A stretch of 64,000 nt of DNA, taken from positions 11,890 to 75,889 of the forward strand of contig CAKTCN010000015.1 of the NCBI GenBank assembly GCA_934539295.1, read 5' to 3'. The notes below the pieces were generated by a model. The model saw nothing but the letters and a program-made list of their open reading frames with translations, was not told the origin of the DNA and made no database searches. Origin of the DNA: an uncultured Allosphingosinicella sp. Its GTDB lineage: Bacteria > Pseudomonadota > Alphaproteobacteria > Sphingomonadales > Sphingomonadaceae. Below, in pieces: positions 46,381 through 56,497 of the stretch (position 1 is its first letter; every line of letters begins with the position of its first letter). The position numbers were made by a program, and so were the translations under genes.

Positions 46381-47361
46381 CTAGCTGGCGAACAGGGCCG
46401 ACCGGGCGAGGTTGAGCGCGGTAACCGCATCCTGTCGGGCCTGGGCGGCCTTCATGGCCTCGATATCTAGGCGATCGAGCGCACGCTCAATATGCTTGAG
46501 GAAGTCGATCGCGCTGGTCGCAGCGCCCACGCAATCCTCACGGAAGGGGAACTGGTCGAGCTGCCAGACGCCCTCCCACTTGTTCCTGCGCAGCGTGTAG
46601 AAGAACTCGAACAGTTCGATGGGGTGAACCGAGCCGGCGATCATGTCGTCGTCCCAGCCGCGAAGATTGTCGTTCACGTCCATGCCGAACAGCCGCCCAT
46701 GATCGATCGCCAACTGCGCCGCATCGGCCGGTGACTCGCCGCCATAAAGGGAATGACCGAAGTCGAGCAGAATTCCGATGTTCGGCAGCCCGATCTTCTC
46801 GATGCCAAGCAGGGTCCGCGCCATGCTGTCGAAGCTCATATGGTTGCGCGGCTCGCGCGGCTTGTACTCGATCACGAACTGAAGGTCGGGATTGGCCTGC
46901 GCCAGCTCGCCGACGCCCTCCAGGCTCATGCGCCACAGATCGCCATGATTGACCTGGAACGGATAGTCCCAGCCGTCCTGTCCTGGCCATAGCTTCACAT
47001 ACTTGGCGCCAAACCGGCGCACGATGCCGGCGGCTTCCGTAACCAGCTCGTTCGCGCGTCGGCGCACGCCGGCGTCGGGGTTGGTGAAGGCGCCTTTGGC
47101 GAACTCGCGCGTGTAGATTTCCGGCGTGATGCCGATGACTTCAAGGTCGTTCCGCTTCAACGCGCCTTCGATGGCGGAAATGTCGGTCTCACCGCCGGGG
47201 AAAGGGTAGTTGATGTCCACCACTGACAGGTCGTCGACTTGGCCGGCCAAATCGATCATCTCGATAAGTGATCGCGGCGGCCCGTAACCGTCGGTGGCAT
47301 AGCGATCGACATAGGTCGCGAAATGCCAAATTCCCGCTCCGAACAGCTGCTTGCCGGCCAT
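46381..47361 (-). CDS. Xylose-isomerase-like TIM-barrel sugar isomerase (candidate D-apiose isomerase)
   Basis: A 326-residue AP-endonuclease/xylose-isomerase-like barrel. Likely metal-site segments include [25 protein letters not shown] and [11 protein letters not shown]. Such enzymes interconvert aldoses and ketoses or epimers. It is the last gene of the ABC transporter operon, 28 nt after the SBP gene. Across the divergent promoter lie a two-subunit transketolase and an FGGY kinase. The same set (ABC transporter, isomerase, kinase, split transketolase) is the published transketolase-type D-apiose pathway, so D-apiose to D-apulose isomerisation is the best guess. Other pentoses cannot be excluded. 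Confidence 0.65.
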   Translation of the reverse strand: MAGKQLFGAGIWHFATYVDRYATDGYGPPRSLIEMIDLAGQVDDLSVVDINYPFPGGETDISAIEGALKRNDLEVIGITPEIYTREFAKGAFTNPDAGVRRRANELVTEAAGIVRRFGAKYVKLWPGQDGWDYPFQVNHGDLWRMSLEGVGELAQANPDLQFVIEYKPREPRNHMSFDSMARTLLGIEKIGLPNIGILLDFGHSLYGGESPADAAQLAIDHGRLFGMDVNDNLRGWDDDMIAGSVHPIELFEFFYTLRRNKWEGVWQLDQFPFREDCVGAATSAIDFLKHIERALDRLDIEAMKAAQARQDAVTALNLARSALFAS

Positions 47362-47389
47362 GTCATTCCATCCTTCTGTCTGGACGCGC

Positions 47390-49136
<1,747 letters not shown>

Positions 49137-49137
<1 letters not shown>

Positions 49138-50183
49138 CAATTGTTTCTCCAGCCCCCTCGCGACATGCGAAGCTGAAGCTGGTCTAGCATGACTGCGCCG
49201 ACGATCACTGTGCCCTTGATGACCATCTGCCAAAATTCGCTCACGCCCATCATCACCATGCCGTCGCCCAAGACGCCGATCACGCATGCGCCGATCAGCG
49301 TACCGCCGATGGTGCCCCTGCCGCCCGATAGGCTTGCGCCTCCCAGAACAACCGCAGCGATGGCGCTGAGCTCAAAAGTTTCGCCGGAGGCGGGGTGTGC
49401 CGACACCAGATCGGATGCGACCATAAGCCCCACCAAGGCGGCGCATGCGCCGGAGATCATGTACGCGGCTGTCTTTATCCGGCCCACCCGCACGCCTGAC
49501 AGAAACGCAGCGCGCTCGCTGCCGCCGACGGCATAGATGCGGCGACCGAAGGGGGTATTCGCGGCAACCAATGCCGCGACCAGCGCCAGAACGATCAAAA
49601 TGATGACAGGGATCGGTATGCTCAAGATCCGCCCGGCACCAAGCGTTTGGAACCCCTGATTGCCGAAGTCCGGACTGCCGACCAGGTTCGGGAAGGTGGC
49701 ACCGTCGGACAAAAGCAGCGCCGCGCCGCGAGCAACGTAAAGCATGCCCAGCGTTGCGATGAACGGTGCCACGCCGAAGCGTGTGACGAGCGTGCCGTTC
49801 AAGAGTCCGATCAGCGCGCCGGCCACCACGACCATGAGGACGACCATAAAGATCGACGGGAAGACTACAACGCCAAGCGGCGCCAGCACGATGCCGTTCA
49901 GGATCAGATATCCGGCAATCATTCCAGCGAGGCCGGCGATTGATCCGACCGACAGATCGATGCCACCGGTCAGCACCACGAAGGTCATACCTATCCCGAG
50001 TATCGCAATAATCGCGATGTGCTTGGCCATGATCAGGCCATTGGCTACCGACAGGAAATTCGGGGCCATCGCACCAAAGAAGGTGAGAACCACGAAAAGC
50101 GCGATCAACGCGCGCAAGCGAATGGCCAGCTTCAGCAGCGTGCTCGTTCCACTGGCCCGGGGCGACTCAACAACTTCGGTCAT
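49137..50183 (-). CDS. RbsC-like ABC sugar permease
   Basis: A 348-residue inner-membrane permease of the ribose/xylose branched family, with about ten hydrophobic helices. Marks include TFVVLTGGIDLSVGSIAGLAGM, GTLVTRFGVAPFIATLGMLYVARG and AAVVLGGASLSGGRGTIGGTLIGACVIG. It forms the membrane channel for the RbsB-like protein with the RbsA-like ATPase. The first codons overlap the ATPase stop by 4 nt, and its stop overlaps the DeoR start. Confidence 0.92.
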
Positions 50184-51697
50184 GCGGCGTCGGATCTCTC
50201 GGCTTGCGGTGACGCGATGTTCGCTGCGCGCAGCAGCGCTTCCTCGCTGACGTCGGCAGCGTTCAGGTCTGCGGTAATTCGGCCTTGTGCCATCACGAGG
50301 ATGCGGTCGGCGAAGCTCGCCGCCTCAACCACGTCGGATGTCGAAAAAAGAATAGCGACGCCGCTCTCGGAAAGCGCGCGCATGGTGGCGAATATCTCGC
50401 CGCGGGCACCGACATCTACGCCGCGGCCTGGTTCGTCGAGCAGCAGCACTTCGGGACCGGGCAGCAGCGACCGGCCGATCAACACCTTCTGCTGGTTGCC
50501 GCCGGACAATGCACCGATAGGCGCCTGCGGCGATGGCGCCTTCACGCCGATGTCGCGCATCATCGGGACCACCGTGTCGCGCTCGGCACGGCTGGACAGC
50601 AGGCCGGCACGACGAAGCCGCTCGAGGATCGAGACTGAGAGGTTCTGCCCAACCGCCAGATTGTCGAATAGCCCGGCAGCCTTGCGATCCTCCGGGACGA
50701 GCTGCAGTCCTGCCTTCAGCCGGGCGTTGAGCGACAATCCGCCCAATTCCTTGCCGTTCACGCGCACGCTGCCAGTCGCTGCCCGCGCGCCGCAAATCGC
50801 CTCGAATAACTCTGTGCGACCTGCGCCAAGCAGTCCGTAGATCGCCGTGACCTCGCCGGTACGCGCTTCCAGCCGCAGATCGTCGACCACGGCGCTGCCG
50901 CCCGCGCGGCGAACTGTGAGGCCGTCCACTTCCAGCACCACATCACCCGCAGTACCTCGGCTGCGCGCGTTCTGCGCTTTGGCGCCTCCGAGCATGTGAT
51001 CCACGATCCAGGGGATCGAGAATTCACCGCGCGGCGCATGGGCGACACGCCGTCCGTCGCGCAGGACCGTTACATAGTCCCCGATGCGTTCGATCTCCTG
51101 CATCCGGTGCGAGATGTAGATAATCGCCACACCGCCTGCCTTCAGCTCGGCAATGACGTCGAAGAGCCGCTCTATTTCCGCCGTGCTAAGTGCAGAACTC
51201 GGTTCGTCCAGGATCAGAACTGATACGTCGCGAGACAATGCCCGCGCGATCTCGACGATCTGCTGCTCACCGATGCTGAGCGCTCCGACCAACGTGTCCG
51301 GGTCCATCTGTGCGCCGAGCCGAGCCAGTAGCTCTGCCGCCCTCGCGCGTTCCCTGCCGTGATTGATGGTGACAGAACCGGTCGCGCCATGTTCCAGGAA
51401 GATATTCTGGGCGATCGACAGATTGGGACACAGGCTCAGTTCCTGGTGCACGATGCCAATCCCGTGGGTGGCGGCATCCTGGACCGAGCGGATCGTCACC
51501 CTTTCGCCGTCGATCAAGAGCGTGCCGGAGTCTTGCACCTCGACGCCCGCCACAATTCGCATCAGCGTGGACTTGCCAGCGCCATTCTCGCCGATGAGGA
51601 CGTTAACGGCGCCTGCATGCGCGTCGAAGTCAACATCATTCAGCGCACGCACTGCGCCATACGACTTGATGATGCTGCGCGCAGCCACCCGGATCAT
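50180..51697 (-). CDS. RbsA-like sugar ABC transporter ATP-binding protein
   Basis: A 505-residue protein with two ABC modules. The first has Walker A GENGAGKSTLMRI, the signature LSIGEQQIVEIARAL and Walker B VLILDEPSSAL. The second has the degenerate Walker A GLLGAGRTELFEAI typical of sugar ATPases, and LSGGNQQKVLIGR and LLLDEPGRGVDVGA. It powers pentose or related sugar import. It overlaps the DUF2291 gene upstream and the permease downstream by 4 nt each. Confidence 0.93.
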   Translation of the reverse strand: MIRVAARSIIKSYGAVRALNDVDFDAHAGAVNVLIGENGAGKSTLMRIVAGVEVQDSGTLLIDGERVTIRSVQDAATHGIGIVHQELSLCPNLSIAQNIFLEHGATGSVTINHGRERARAAELLARLGAQMDPDTLVGALSIGEQQIVEIARALSRDVSVLILDEPSSALSTAEIERLFDVIAELKAGGVAIIYISHRMQEIERIGDYVTVLRDGRRVAHAPRGEFSIPWIVDHMLGGAKAQNARSRGTAGDVVLEVDGLTVRRAGGSAVVDDLRLEARTGEVTAIYGLLGAGRTELFEAICGARAATGSVRVNGKELGGLSLNARLKAGLQLVPEDRKAAGLFDNLAVGQNLSVSILERLRRAGLLSSRAERDTVVPMMRDIGVKAPSPQAPIGALSGGNQQKVLIGRSLLPGPEVLLLDEPGRGVDVGARGEIFATMRALSESGVAILFSTSDVVEAASFADRILVMAQGRITADLNAADVSEEALLRAANIASPQAERSDAA

Positions 51698-52332
51698 CGC
51701 GCCAGTCCCACCACCATCTCGACCGGAGTAAGCGTAAGCGGTCCGTCGCTTTCCGACACGCTCGCGGTGCCGAGAAAGCGGATACGGTCGCCCGGCCGTA
51801 CAGCCGAGATCTGCGTCCTCAACCTGATCAGCGACCGTTCGGTAAGCGCCATTCCCACTTCGGCGAAACTGATTTGGTCGGGAAAGTCGTTGAAGACGAT
51901 CGACGGCATGGCATCGCGGATCGTGCTGCCCGACACGACGGGACCGATCTGCAGCGCCACTGGCCCTGCCGACGTATCAACCGCCATGCGGCCACGCGGG
52001 CTTTCGCGATCTACGCTGCGGACGATGCCATCCCCGCGCACCGCAAAGGTCCAGGGCGATCCGTCGCCGGCGCGATTGCCAAAGCGCGATCCCAATGCCT
52101 CAGGCGATGTACGCAAGGCCTCGACAGTCACGGCACGGGACCGGATTTCGGCGACGGCGCGCTGCGGCCAGACTTTCGCGACATAAGCAGCAACGTCGAA
52201 CTCGCCGCGATCGCGGGCTCTCAAAGCCTCAACCTCTTCCACTGGAAGCACGTTGCAGCCAGCTACAGCCAGGCTCAGCCCGGCTAGAAGTGCTTTTTGC
52301 CCCAATGCATCGACAATGCAGAGTAACCGCAT
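51694..52332 (-). CDS. DUF2291 lipoprotein of sugar ABC operons
   Basis: A 212-residue protein with a lipoprotein signal (LLAGLSLAVAGCN, lipid Cys about residue 25). It matches the DUF2291 family, found as a first or second gene in RbsABC-type operons, with FDVAAYVAKVWPQ, SPWTFAVRGDGIVRSVDRESPRGRMAVD and LQIGPVVSGSTIRDAMP. The function is unknown; it may assist the binding protein. The ATG at 52332 was preferred because the lipobox then sits correctly. It is the first gene of the operon and overlaps the ATPase gene by 4 nt. Confidence 0.8.
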   Translation of the reverse strand: MRLLCIVDALGQKALLAGLSLAVAGCNVLPVEEVEALRARDRGEFDVAAYVAKVWPQRAVAEIRSRAVTVEALRTSPEALGSRFGNRAGDGSPWTFAVRGDGIVRSVDRESPRGRMAVDTSAGPVALQIGPVVSGSTIRDAMPSIVFNDFPDQISFAEVGMALTERSLIRLRTQISAVRPGDRIRFLGTASVSESDGPLTLTPVEMVVGLAR

Positions 52333-52500
52333 GCCCGACCTCTCATCATGTCCGGCTCTGCGACCGATCTTTCGGTTTGCTACGGTGCAGCACGGCGATG
52401 TGTCAATTCCGCGCTTGTCTTTTTTGGCATAAAACGAAATAACCGAAAAAAAGCGTAAGGCGCTTGTTGTGGTTGGGCGGGGGTATCCCGCGGAGAGAGC
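52333..52500. promoter_or_regulatory. Divergent control region with DeoR-type repeats
   Basis: Three similar sites occur: TTTCGGTTT at 52370-52378 (reverse of AAACCGAAA), AAAACGAAAT at 52431-52440 and AACCGAAAAA at 52441-52450. The last two are tandem repeats spaced about one helical turn apart. CGAAA-type repeats are usual for DeoR-family operators. The region separates the transporter operon from the transketolase-kinase operon, so one repressor could control both. Confidence 0.55.
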
Positions 52501-53364
52501 ATGGTGGGCATAGAATTGGATACGGTCCCAGCGGACGTCGCCAGGGTCGCAAAAGTTAGGTCGCGTGCGGATTGGATCCGCCGCCAAGCTTTGACGATGG
52601 CCCATCGGGCGGGCCAGGGTCACCCCGGCGGGGACATGTCCGCCGCAGATATCCTGGCGACTCTGTATTTTGCCGTGATGCGCTTCGATCCTTCGCAGCC
52701 GAACGCGTCAGGCCGCGACCGTTTCGTCATGAGCAAGGGGCATTGTACCGGTGCTTTCTACTCCGCGTTGGCGGGCGCCGGCTTCTTCCCGACTGAAGAA
52801 CTGGAAACATATTTGCGACCGGGATCGCGGCTTAATGGTCATCCCAACCGCACCTATCTTCCCGGCGTCGAGACCAACACCGGGCCGCTCGGCCACGGAT
52901 TGCCGGTCGCGGTGGGGATGGCTGTCGCCGGACAGATCGACGCTGCCGACTATCATGTCTTCGCGCTCACCGGCGACGGTGAGCTTCAGGAAGGCAGCAT
53001 GTGGGAAGCAGCGATGTTTGCTGGCCATCGGCGCCTCGGCAATCTTACCGCGATCGTGGACCGGAACGGCTTGCAACAGGGCGCGACGACCGAGGACACC
53101 AATGCGCTGGAGCCGCTCGCAGACAAGTGGAAGGCATTCGGGTGGGAGGTGGCCGACATCGACGGGCACGATCCAGCACAATTGCTAGACGCACTAAAAC
53201 TGCCGGCTACCCGCCGTGAGCGTCCGCTCTGTGTTATTGCTCGGACGACCAAGGGTCGCGGTGTCAGCTATATGGAAAATCAGGCGAGTTGGCATCACGG
53301 TGTGCCTTCGGACGAGCAACTCGCCCAAGCCTTTTCCGAATTCGATGCGGAGATGAAGGCATGA
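52501..53364 (+). CDS. Transketolase N-terminal subunit (candidate apulose-4-phosphate transketolase A)
   Basis: A 287-residue protein equal to the pyrophosphate-binding half of transketolase: AGQGHPGGDMSAADILATLYF, SKGHCTGAFYSAL, LGHGLPVAVGMAVAG and the TPP motif LTGDGELQEGSMWEA. It pairs with the pyrimidine-binding half encoded by the next gene (4-nt overlap). Split transketolases serve special ketose phosphates; the D-apulose-4-phosphate enzyme is one, splitting it with glyceraldehyde 3-phosphate to dihydroxyacetone phosphate and xylulose 5-phosphate. The kinase and isomerase neighbours support this, but the substrate is inferred. Confidence 0.8.
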   Translation: MVGIELDTVPADVARVAKVRSRADWIRRQALTMAHRAGQGHPGGDMSAADILATLYFAVMRFDPSQPNASGRDRFVMSKGHCTGAFYSALAGAGFFPTEELETYLRPGSRLNGHPNRTYLPGVETNTGPLGHGLPVAVGMAVAGQIDAADYHVFALTGDGELQEGSMWEAAMFAGHRRLGNLTAIVDRNGLQQGATTEDTNALEPLADKWKAFGWEVADIDGHDPAQLLDALKLPATRRERPLCVIARTTKGRGVSYMENQASWHHGVPSDEQLAQAFSEFDAEMKA

Positions 53365-54317
53365 ACCCCGCGCCTTCGCAGGATGGCATGTTCGACTGCC
53401 GCAACGCCTATGTCGAGGCGCTGGAGGCGCTTGCCGTTGACGATCCCCGGATCGTCGCAGTGGTCAACGACTCCGTTGGCTCAAGCAAGCTCGGCAAGTT
53501 CCGCGAACGATTTCCCGAACGCCTGATCAACGTCGGCATCGCCGAGCAAAACATGATCGGGGTTGGCGCTGGATTGGCCAATGGCGGCAAAGTCCCGTTC
53601 GTCAGCGGTGCGTCCTGCTTCCTTACGGGCCGTGCGCTCGAGCAGATCAAGGCAGACTGCGCCTATAGCAATGCCAATGTGAAGCTGTGCGGCATCTCGA
53701 GTGGAGTCGCCTATGGCGAACTCGGCGCGACGCACCACAGCATCGAGGACATAGCCTGGCTACGGCCCATGAAGGGTCTTACGGTGATCATGCCCTCCGA
53801 CCCTTGGGAAACGGGCGAGGCGATCCGTTGGGCGGCTGCGCATGATGGACCCGTGTTCATCCGCATCAGCCGCATGCCGGTGCCGGCCTTGGAGAGGCCG
53901 CAAGACGCGACCTTCGAAGCCGGCAGGGCCGAGATATTGCGCGATGGCGACGACGTTGCCATTATCGCCTGCGGTACTTTGGTGCATCATGCTCTCAAGG
54001 CGGCCAAGGTGCTGAGCGATGAGGGCGTCGAAGCGCGGGTCATCAACATGGCCAGTATCGCTCCACTTGATGTCGATGCCATTTTGGCTGCCGCCGGAAC
54101 CGGAGCCATCGTGACAGCTGAGGAGCATGTCGTACGTGGCGGTCTCGGCGGCGCGGTGGCCGAGATCGTAGTGTCGGAGCGGCCCGTGCCCATGCGAATC
54201 CTCGGGTTTCCCGGGTTCCTGCCGACCGGCTCTGCCGAATGGTTGATGGAGCAGCATGGCCTCAGTGCGGATGGTATCGCGCAGGCCGTCCGCGGTCTCG
54301 TCTCCGGGCGAGGCTGA
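53361..54317 (+). CDS. Transketolase C-terminal subunit (candidate apulose-4-phosphate transketolase B)
   Basis: A 318-residue protein with the transketolase pyrimidine domain (AVVNDSVGSSKLGKFRERFPERLINVGIAEQNMIGVGAGLA, catalytic Glu in the AEQ segment) and the C-terminal transketolase domain (VINMASIAPLDVDAI...VTAEEHVVRGGLGGAVAE). The start at 53361 overlaps the stop of the N-subunit gene (ATGA), so the halves are made together; the longer frame upstream lies within that gene. The complex is cytoplasmic and needs thiamine diphosphate. Confidence 0.82.
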   Translation: MNPAPSQDGMFDCRNAYVEALEALAVDDPRIVAVVNDSVGSSKLGKFRERFPERLINVGIAEQNMIGVGAGLANGGKVPFVSGASCFLTGRALEQIKADCAYSNANVKLCGISSGVAYGELGATHHSIEDIAWLRPMKGLTVIMPSDPWETGEAIRWAAAHDGPVFIRISRMPVPALERPQDATFEAGRAEILRDGDDVAIIACGTLVHHALKAAKVLSDEGVEARVINMASIAPLDVDAILAAAGTGAIVTAEEHVVRGGLGGAVAEIVVSERPVPMRILGFPGFLPTGSAEWLMEQHGLSADGIAQAVRGLVSGRG

Positions 54318-54319
54318 AG

Positions 54320-55783
54320 GTGTCGCGTCCGGCCATTCTCGCGGTCGACCAGGGTACCACCAATACCAAGGCCCTGCTGATAGCGGCGGATGATGGCGAA
54401 GTCCTGGGCCGCGCCTCGCATCCGCTGGGCGTGATACATCCGCATCCCGGCTGGGCTGAGCAATCGGCGGATGCGATTTGGGGCAGTGTTGCTGGTGCGA
54501 TCGCAGAAGTGCTTGCCACCACACCGGGCGCCGACGTGGCTGCCCTCGCAATCGCAAATCAGCGTGAGACGATCATGCTGTGGGATGCCGATACCGGCGA
54601 AGCCATCGCGCCAGCAATCAGCTGGCAATGCCGTCGAACCTCCCAAAGATGTGCAGTCCTTCGGCCGAGCGAAGATGCCGTGGTCGCCGCGACGGGCCTT
54701 GGCATAGATCCGCTCGCCCCGAGTACGAAGCTGGCATGGCTGCTGGATGAAGTGCCTGGAGCGCGAAATCGCGCTGAAGCCGGCCAGTTGCGGGCGGGTA
54801 CGGTGGACAGCTGGCTGCTGACGAAACTGAGCGGCGGCGGCGTACATGCGACGGACGTAAGCAACGCTTCACGAACCCAATTGATGTCGCTTGAGACGCT
54901 TGAATGGGATCCGGATATGCTGAACTTGTTCGGCATCCCTGCCTGCCTTCTTCCCACCATCCTCGGTTCCGATGCGTCTTTCGGCACGACCAGTGGGGCA
55001 GACGTGCCTTCCGGCATTCCGATCCGCGGCGTTCTAGGCGACTCTCATGCTGCGCTACTTGGCCACGGGTTTGCAGGCGCGGGTCAGGCGAAGGTCACGT
55101 GTGGAACAGGATCCTCGCTAATGGGCGTGACCCGTGGGCGCGTGCATTCCACGCATGGCCTGTGGAGCACGATAGCCTGGAGCAAAGGCGGCGAAGTCTT
55201 TCATGCGCTGGAGGGCAATGTAGCCGTCTCGGGCCATGCGGCTGCCTTCGCCGTGCAGTTGATGAAACTCGCCGATGAAAGCGAACTAACTGCGCTGGCG
55301 CAATCGGTCCCAGACGCGGGCGGAGTAACCTTTGTACCGGCACTCGCTGGCCTAGGTGCGCCGCACTGGCACGATGCCGCACGGGGACAGCTTACCGGCC
55401 TGTCCCTCGGAACCTCGCCGGCGCATGTTGCTCGCGCAGTGATCGAGGGGATTGCCCTGCAGATCGCCGATATCGTCTTTGCAATGGACGCAGATCTGAC
55501 CACTCCCCTTGAGACGTTGTCCGTCGATGGTGGGGCTGCGGGCAATGACCTGCTAGTTCAGATGCTGGCCAATGTAATCGATAGGCCCGTTCTTCGGCCG
55601 AGCCAGTTGGATCTGGGCGCTCGCGGCGTGGCACGTCTCGCCGCAGAGGTCAGCGGCGTCGTTGGCGAAGCCTGGCCCGATGCACCGCGTCAGCGCTTCG
55701 AACCAATCACAACACAAAGCGAGCGCGACGCTACCCGGGACCGATGGCGCGCCGCCGTAGGGGCAGCAGCTCACCGCCAATGA
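54320..55783 (+). CDS. FGGY-family carbohydrate kinase (candidate D-apulose kinase)
   Basis: A 487-residue kinase from the GTG at 54320, 2 nt after the transketolase stop; the longer frame upstream overlaps that gene. The N-terminal phosphate loop is LAVDQGTTNTKALLI, the middle has LAIANQRETIMLWD and GDSHAALLGHGF, and the C-terminal ATP site is SVDGGAAGNDLLVQMLANV. The family phosphorylates open-chain ketoses and polyols such as glycerol, xylulose or ribulose. A kinase making D-apulose 4-phosphate would complete the path between isomerase and transketolase. Glycerol kinase is an alternative that I consider less likely given the neighbours. Confidence 0.78.
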   Translation: MSRPAILAVDQGTTNTKALLIAADDGEVLGRASHPLGVIHPHPGWAEQSADAIWGSVAGAIAEVLATTPGADVAALAIANQRETIMLWDADTGEAIAPAISWQCRRTSQRCAVLRPSEDAVVAATGLGIDPLAPSTKLAWLLDEVPGARNRAEAGQLRAGTVDSWLLTKLSGGGVHATDVSNASRTQLMSLETLEWDPDMLNLFGIPACLLPTILGSDASFGTTSGADVPSGIPIRGVLGDSHAALLGHGFAGAGQAKVTCGTGSSLMGVTRGRVHSTHGLWSTIAWSKGGEVFHALEGNVAVSGHAAAFAVQLMKLADESELTALAQSVPDAGGVTFVPALAGLGAPHWHDAARGQLTGLSLGTSPAHVARAVIEGIALQIADIVFAMDADLTTPLETLSVDGGAAGNDLLVQMLANVIDRPVLRPSQLDLGARGVARLAAEVSGVVGEAWPDAPRQRFEPITTQSERDATRDRWRAAVGAAAHRQ

Positions 55784-56400
55784 CAAGGCACCCCCTACGC
55801 TAAGAGGCGTGCCTTATGCTTCTCCATGTCGGCGCTCACCCAAAGCGTGTCAGCCCGCCCGTTCCGCCTGGTACTACGCGCGATCAACAGCTCGCCAGCG
55901 TCGTTTCCCGGGGTCAACGTGGGCCCGAATAGGCGTGCTTTCTCTGCGGGCGCCTCCGAGTTGTTTCGTTTCCTGTTGAATGCTTACATTCGGCATGGTA
56001 GCGTTAACGAAACTGCAGAAAGTAGTAAACGTTGAGGGGCTGTGGAGAGGGTCATGAAGCTATGAATCGCCCGCTGTTGTTCTCAACATCGTCGCAGTGA
56101 TCATGCTTGCTTCAGCACGGGTAGCTGACGCCCTCGGCCATCCCGCTTTTGACGAGCTGTTTGAAAGCACCATCGGAGCCAACCTGCGTCAAAAGGCGAG
56201 TTCGAGGACGAGCGCCGACGCTTCGGCAAGTTACGCAATCACGGCTCGAGTTTCGAGCACCCCAAGTGGGTGAGCCTGACCGATTATACGAGCGATCGCT
56301 ACGACTATGAGGGTCGAAACAAAGGGCTATGCGAGAGTCTGTCGCATCAATCGCGCCGGCACTCGGCTCCAGAGCTGATTGATCGTGTTCTCCTTCCGAA
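55784..56400. pseudogene. Gene remnant region after the kinase gene, unrecognised
   Basis: No intact gene is present between the kinase and GH43. From about 56061 one frame encodes NIVAVIMLASARVADALGHP and the run-on FDELFESTIGANLRQ; a frame change near 56190 continues as FEDERRRFGKLRNHGSSFEH, PKWVSLTDYTSDRYDYEGR until about 56400. The pieces read like one decayed protein that I cannot identify. A CGCTA-type operator (inverted, TGGTAGCGTTAACG at 55996-56009) sits at the right distance to have been its promoter element. Confidence 0.4.
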
Positions 56401-56432
56401 GACCATCTCTCCTAGGTTTTGCGGAAGTTTGT

Positions 56433-56480
56433 GCCGGTCGGTCTGATCGCTTCGAAGCGACGGCCGACCGGCGCCTTTTT
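56433..56480 (+). terminator. Intrinsic terminator before GH43
   Basis: GCCGGTCGG (56433-56441) pairs with CCGACCGGC (56464-56472); the inner TCGCTTC/GAAGCGA pair extends the stem, and GCC is followed by TTTTT (56476-56480). It would end transcripts from the decayed gene or the kinase operon and lies just upstream of the GH43 ribosome-binding site. Confidence 0.75.
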
Positions 56481-56497
56481 GATCAGGAGCAGGTGAG

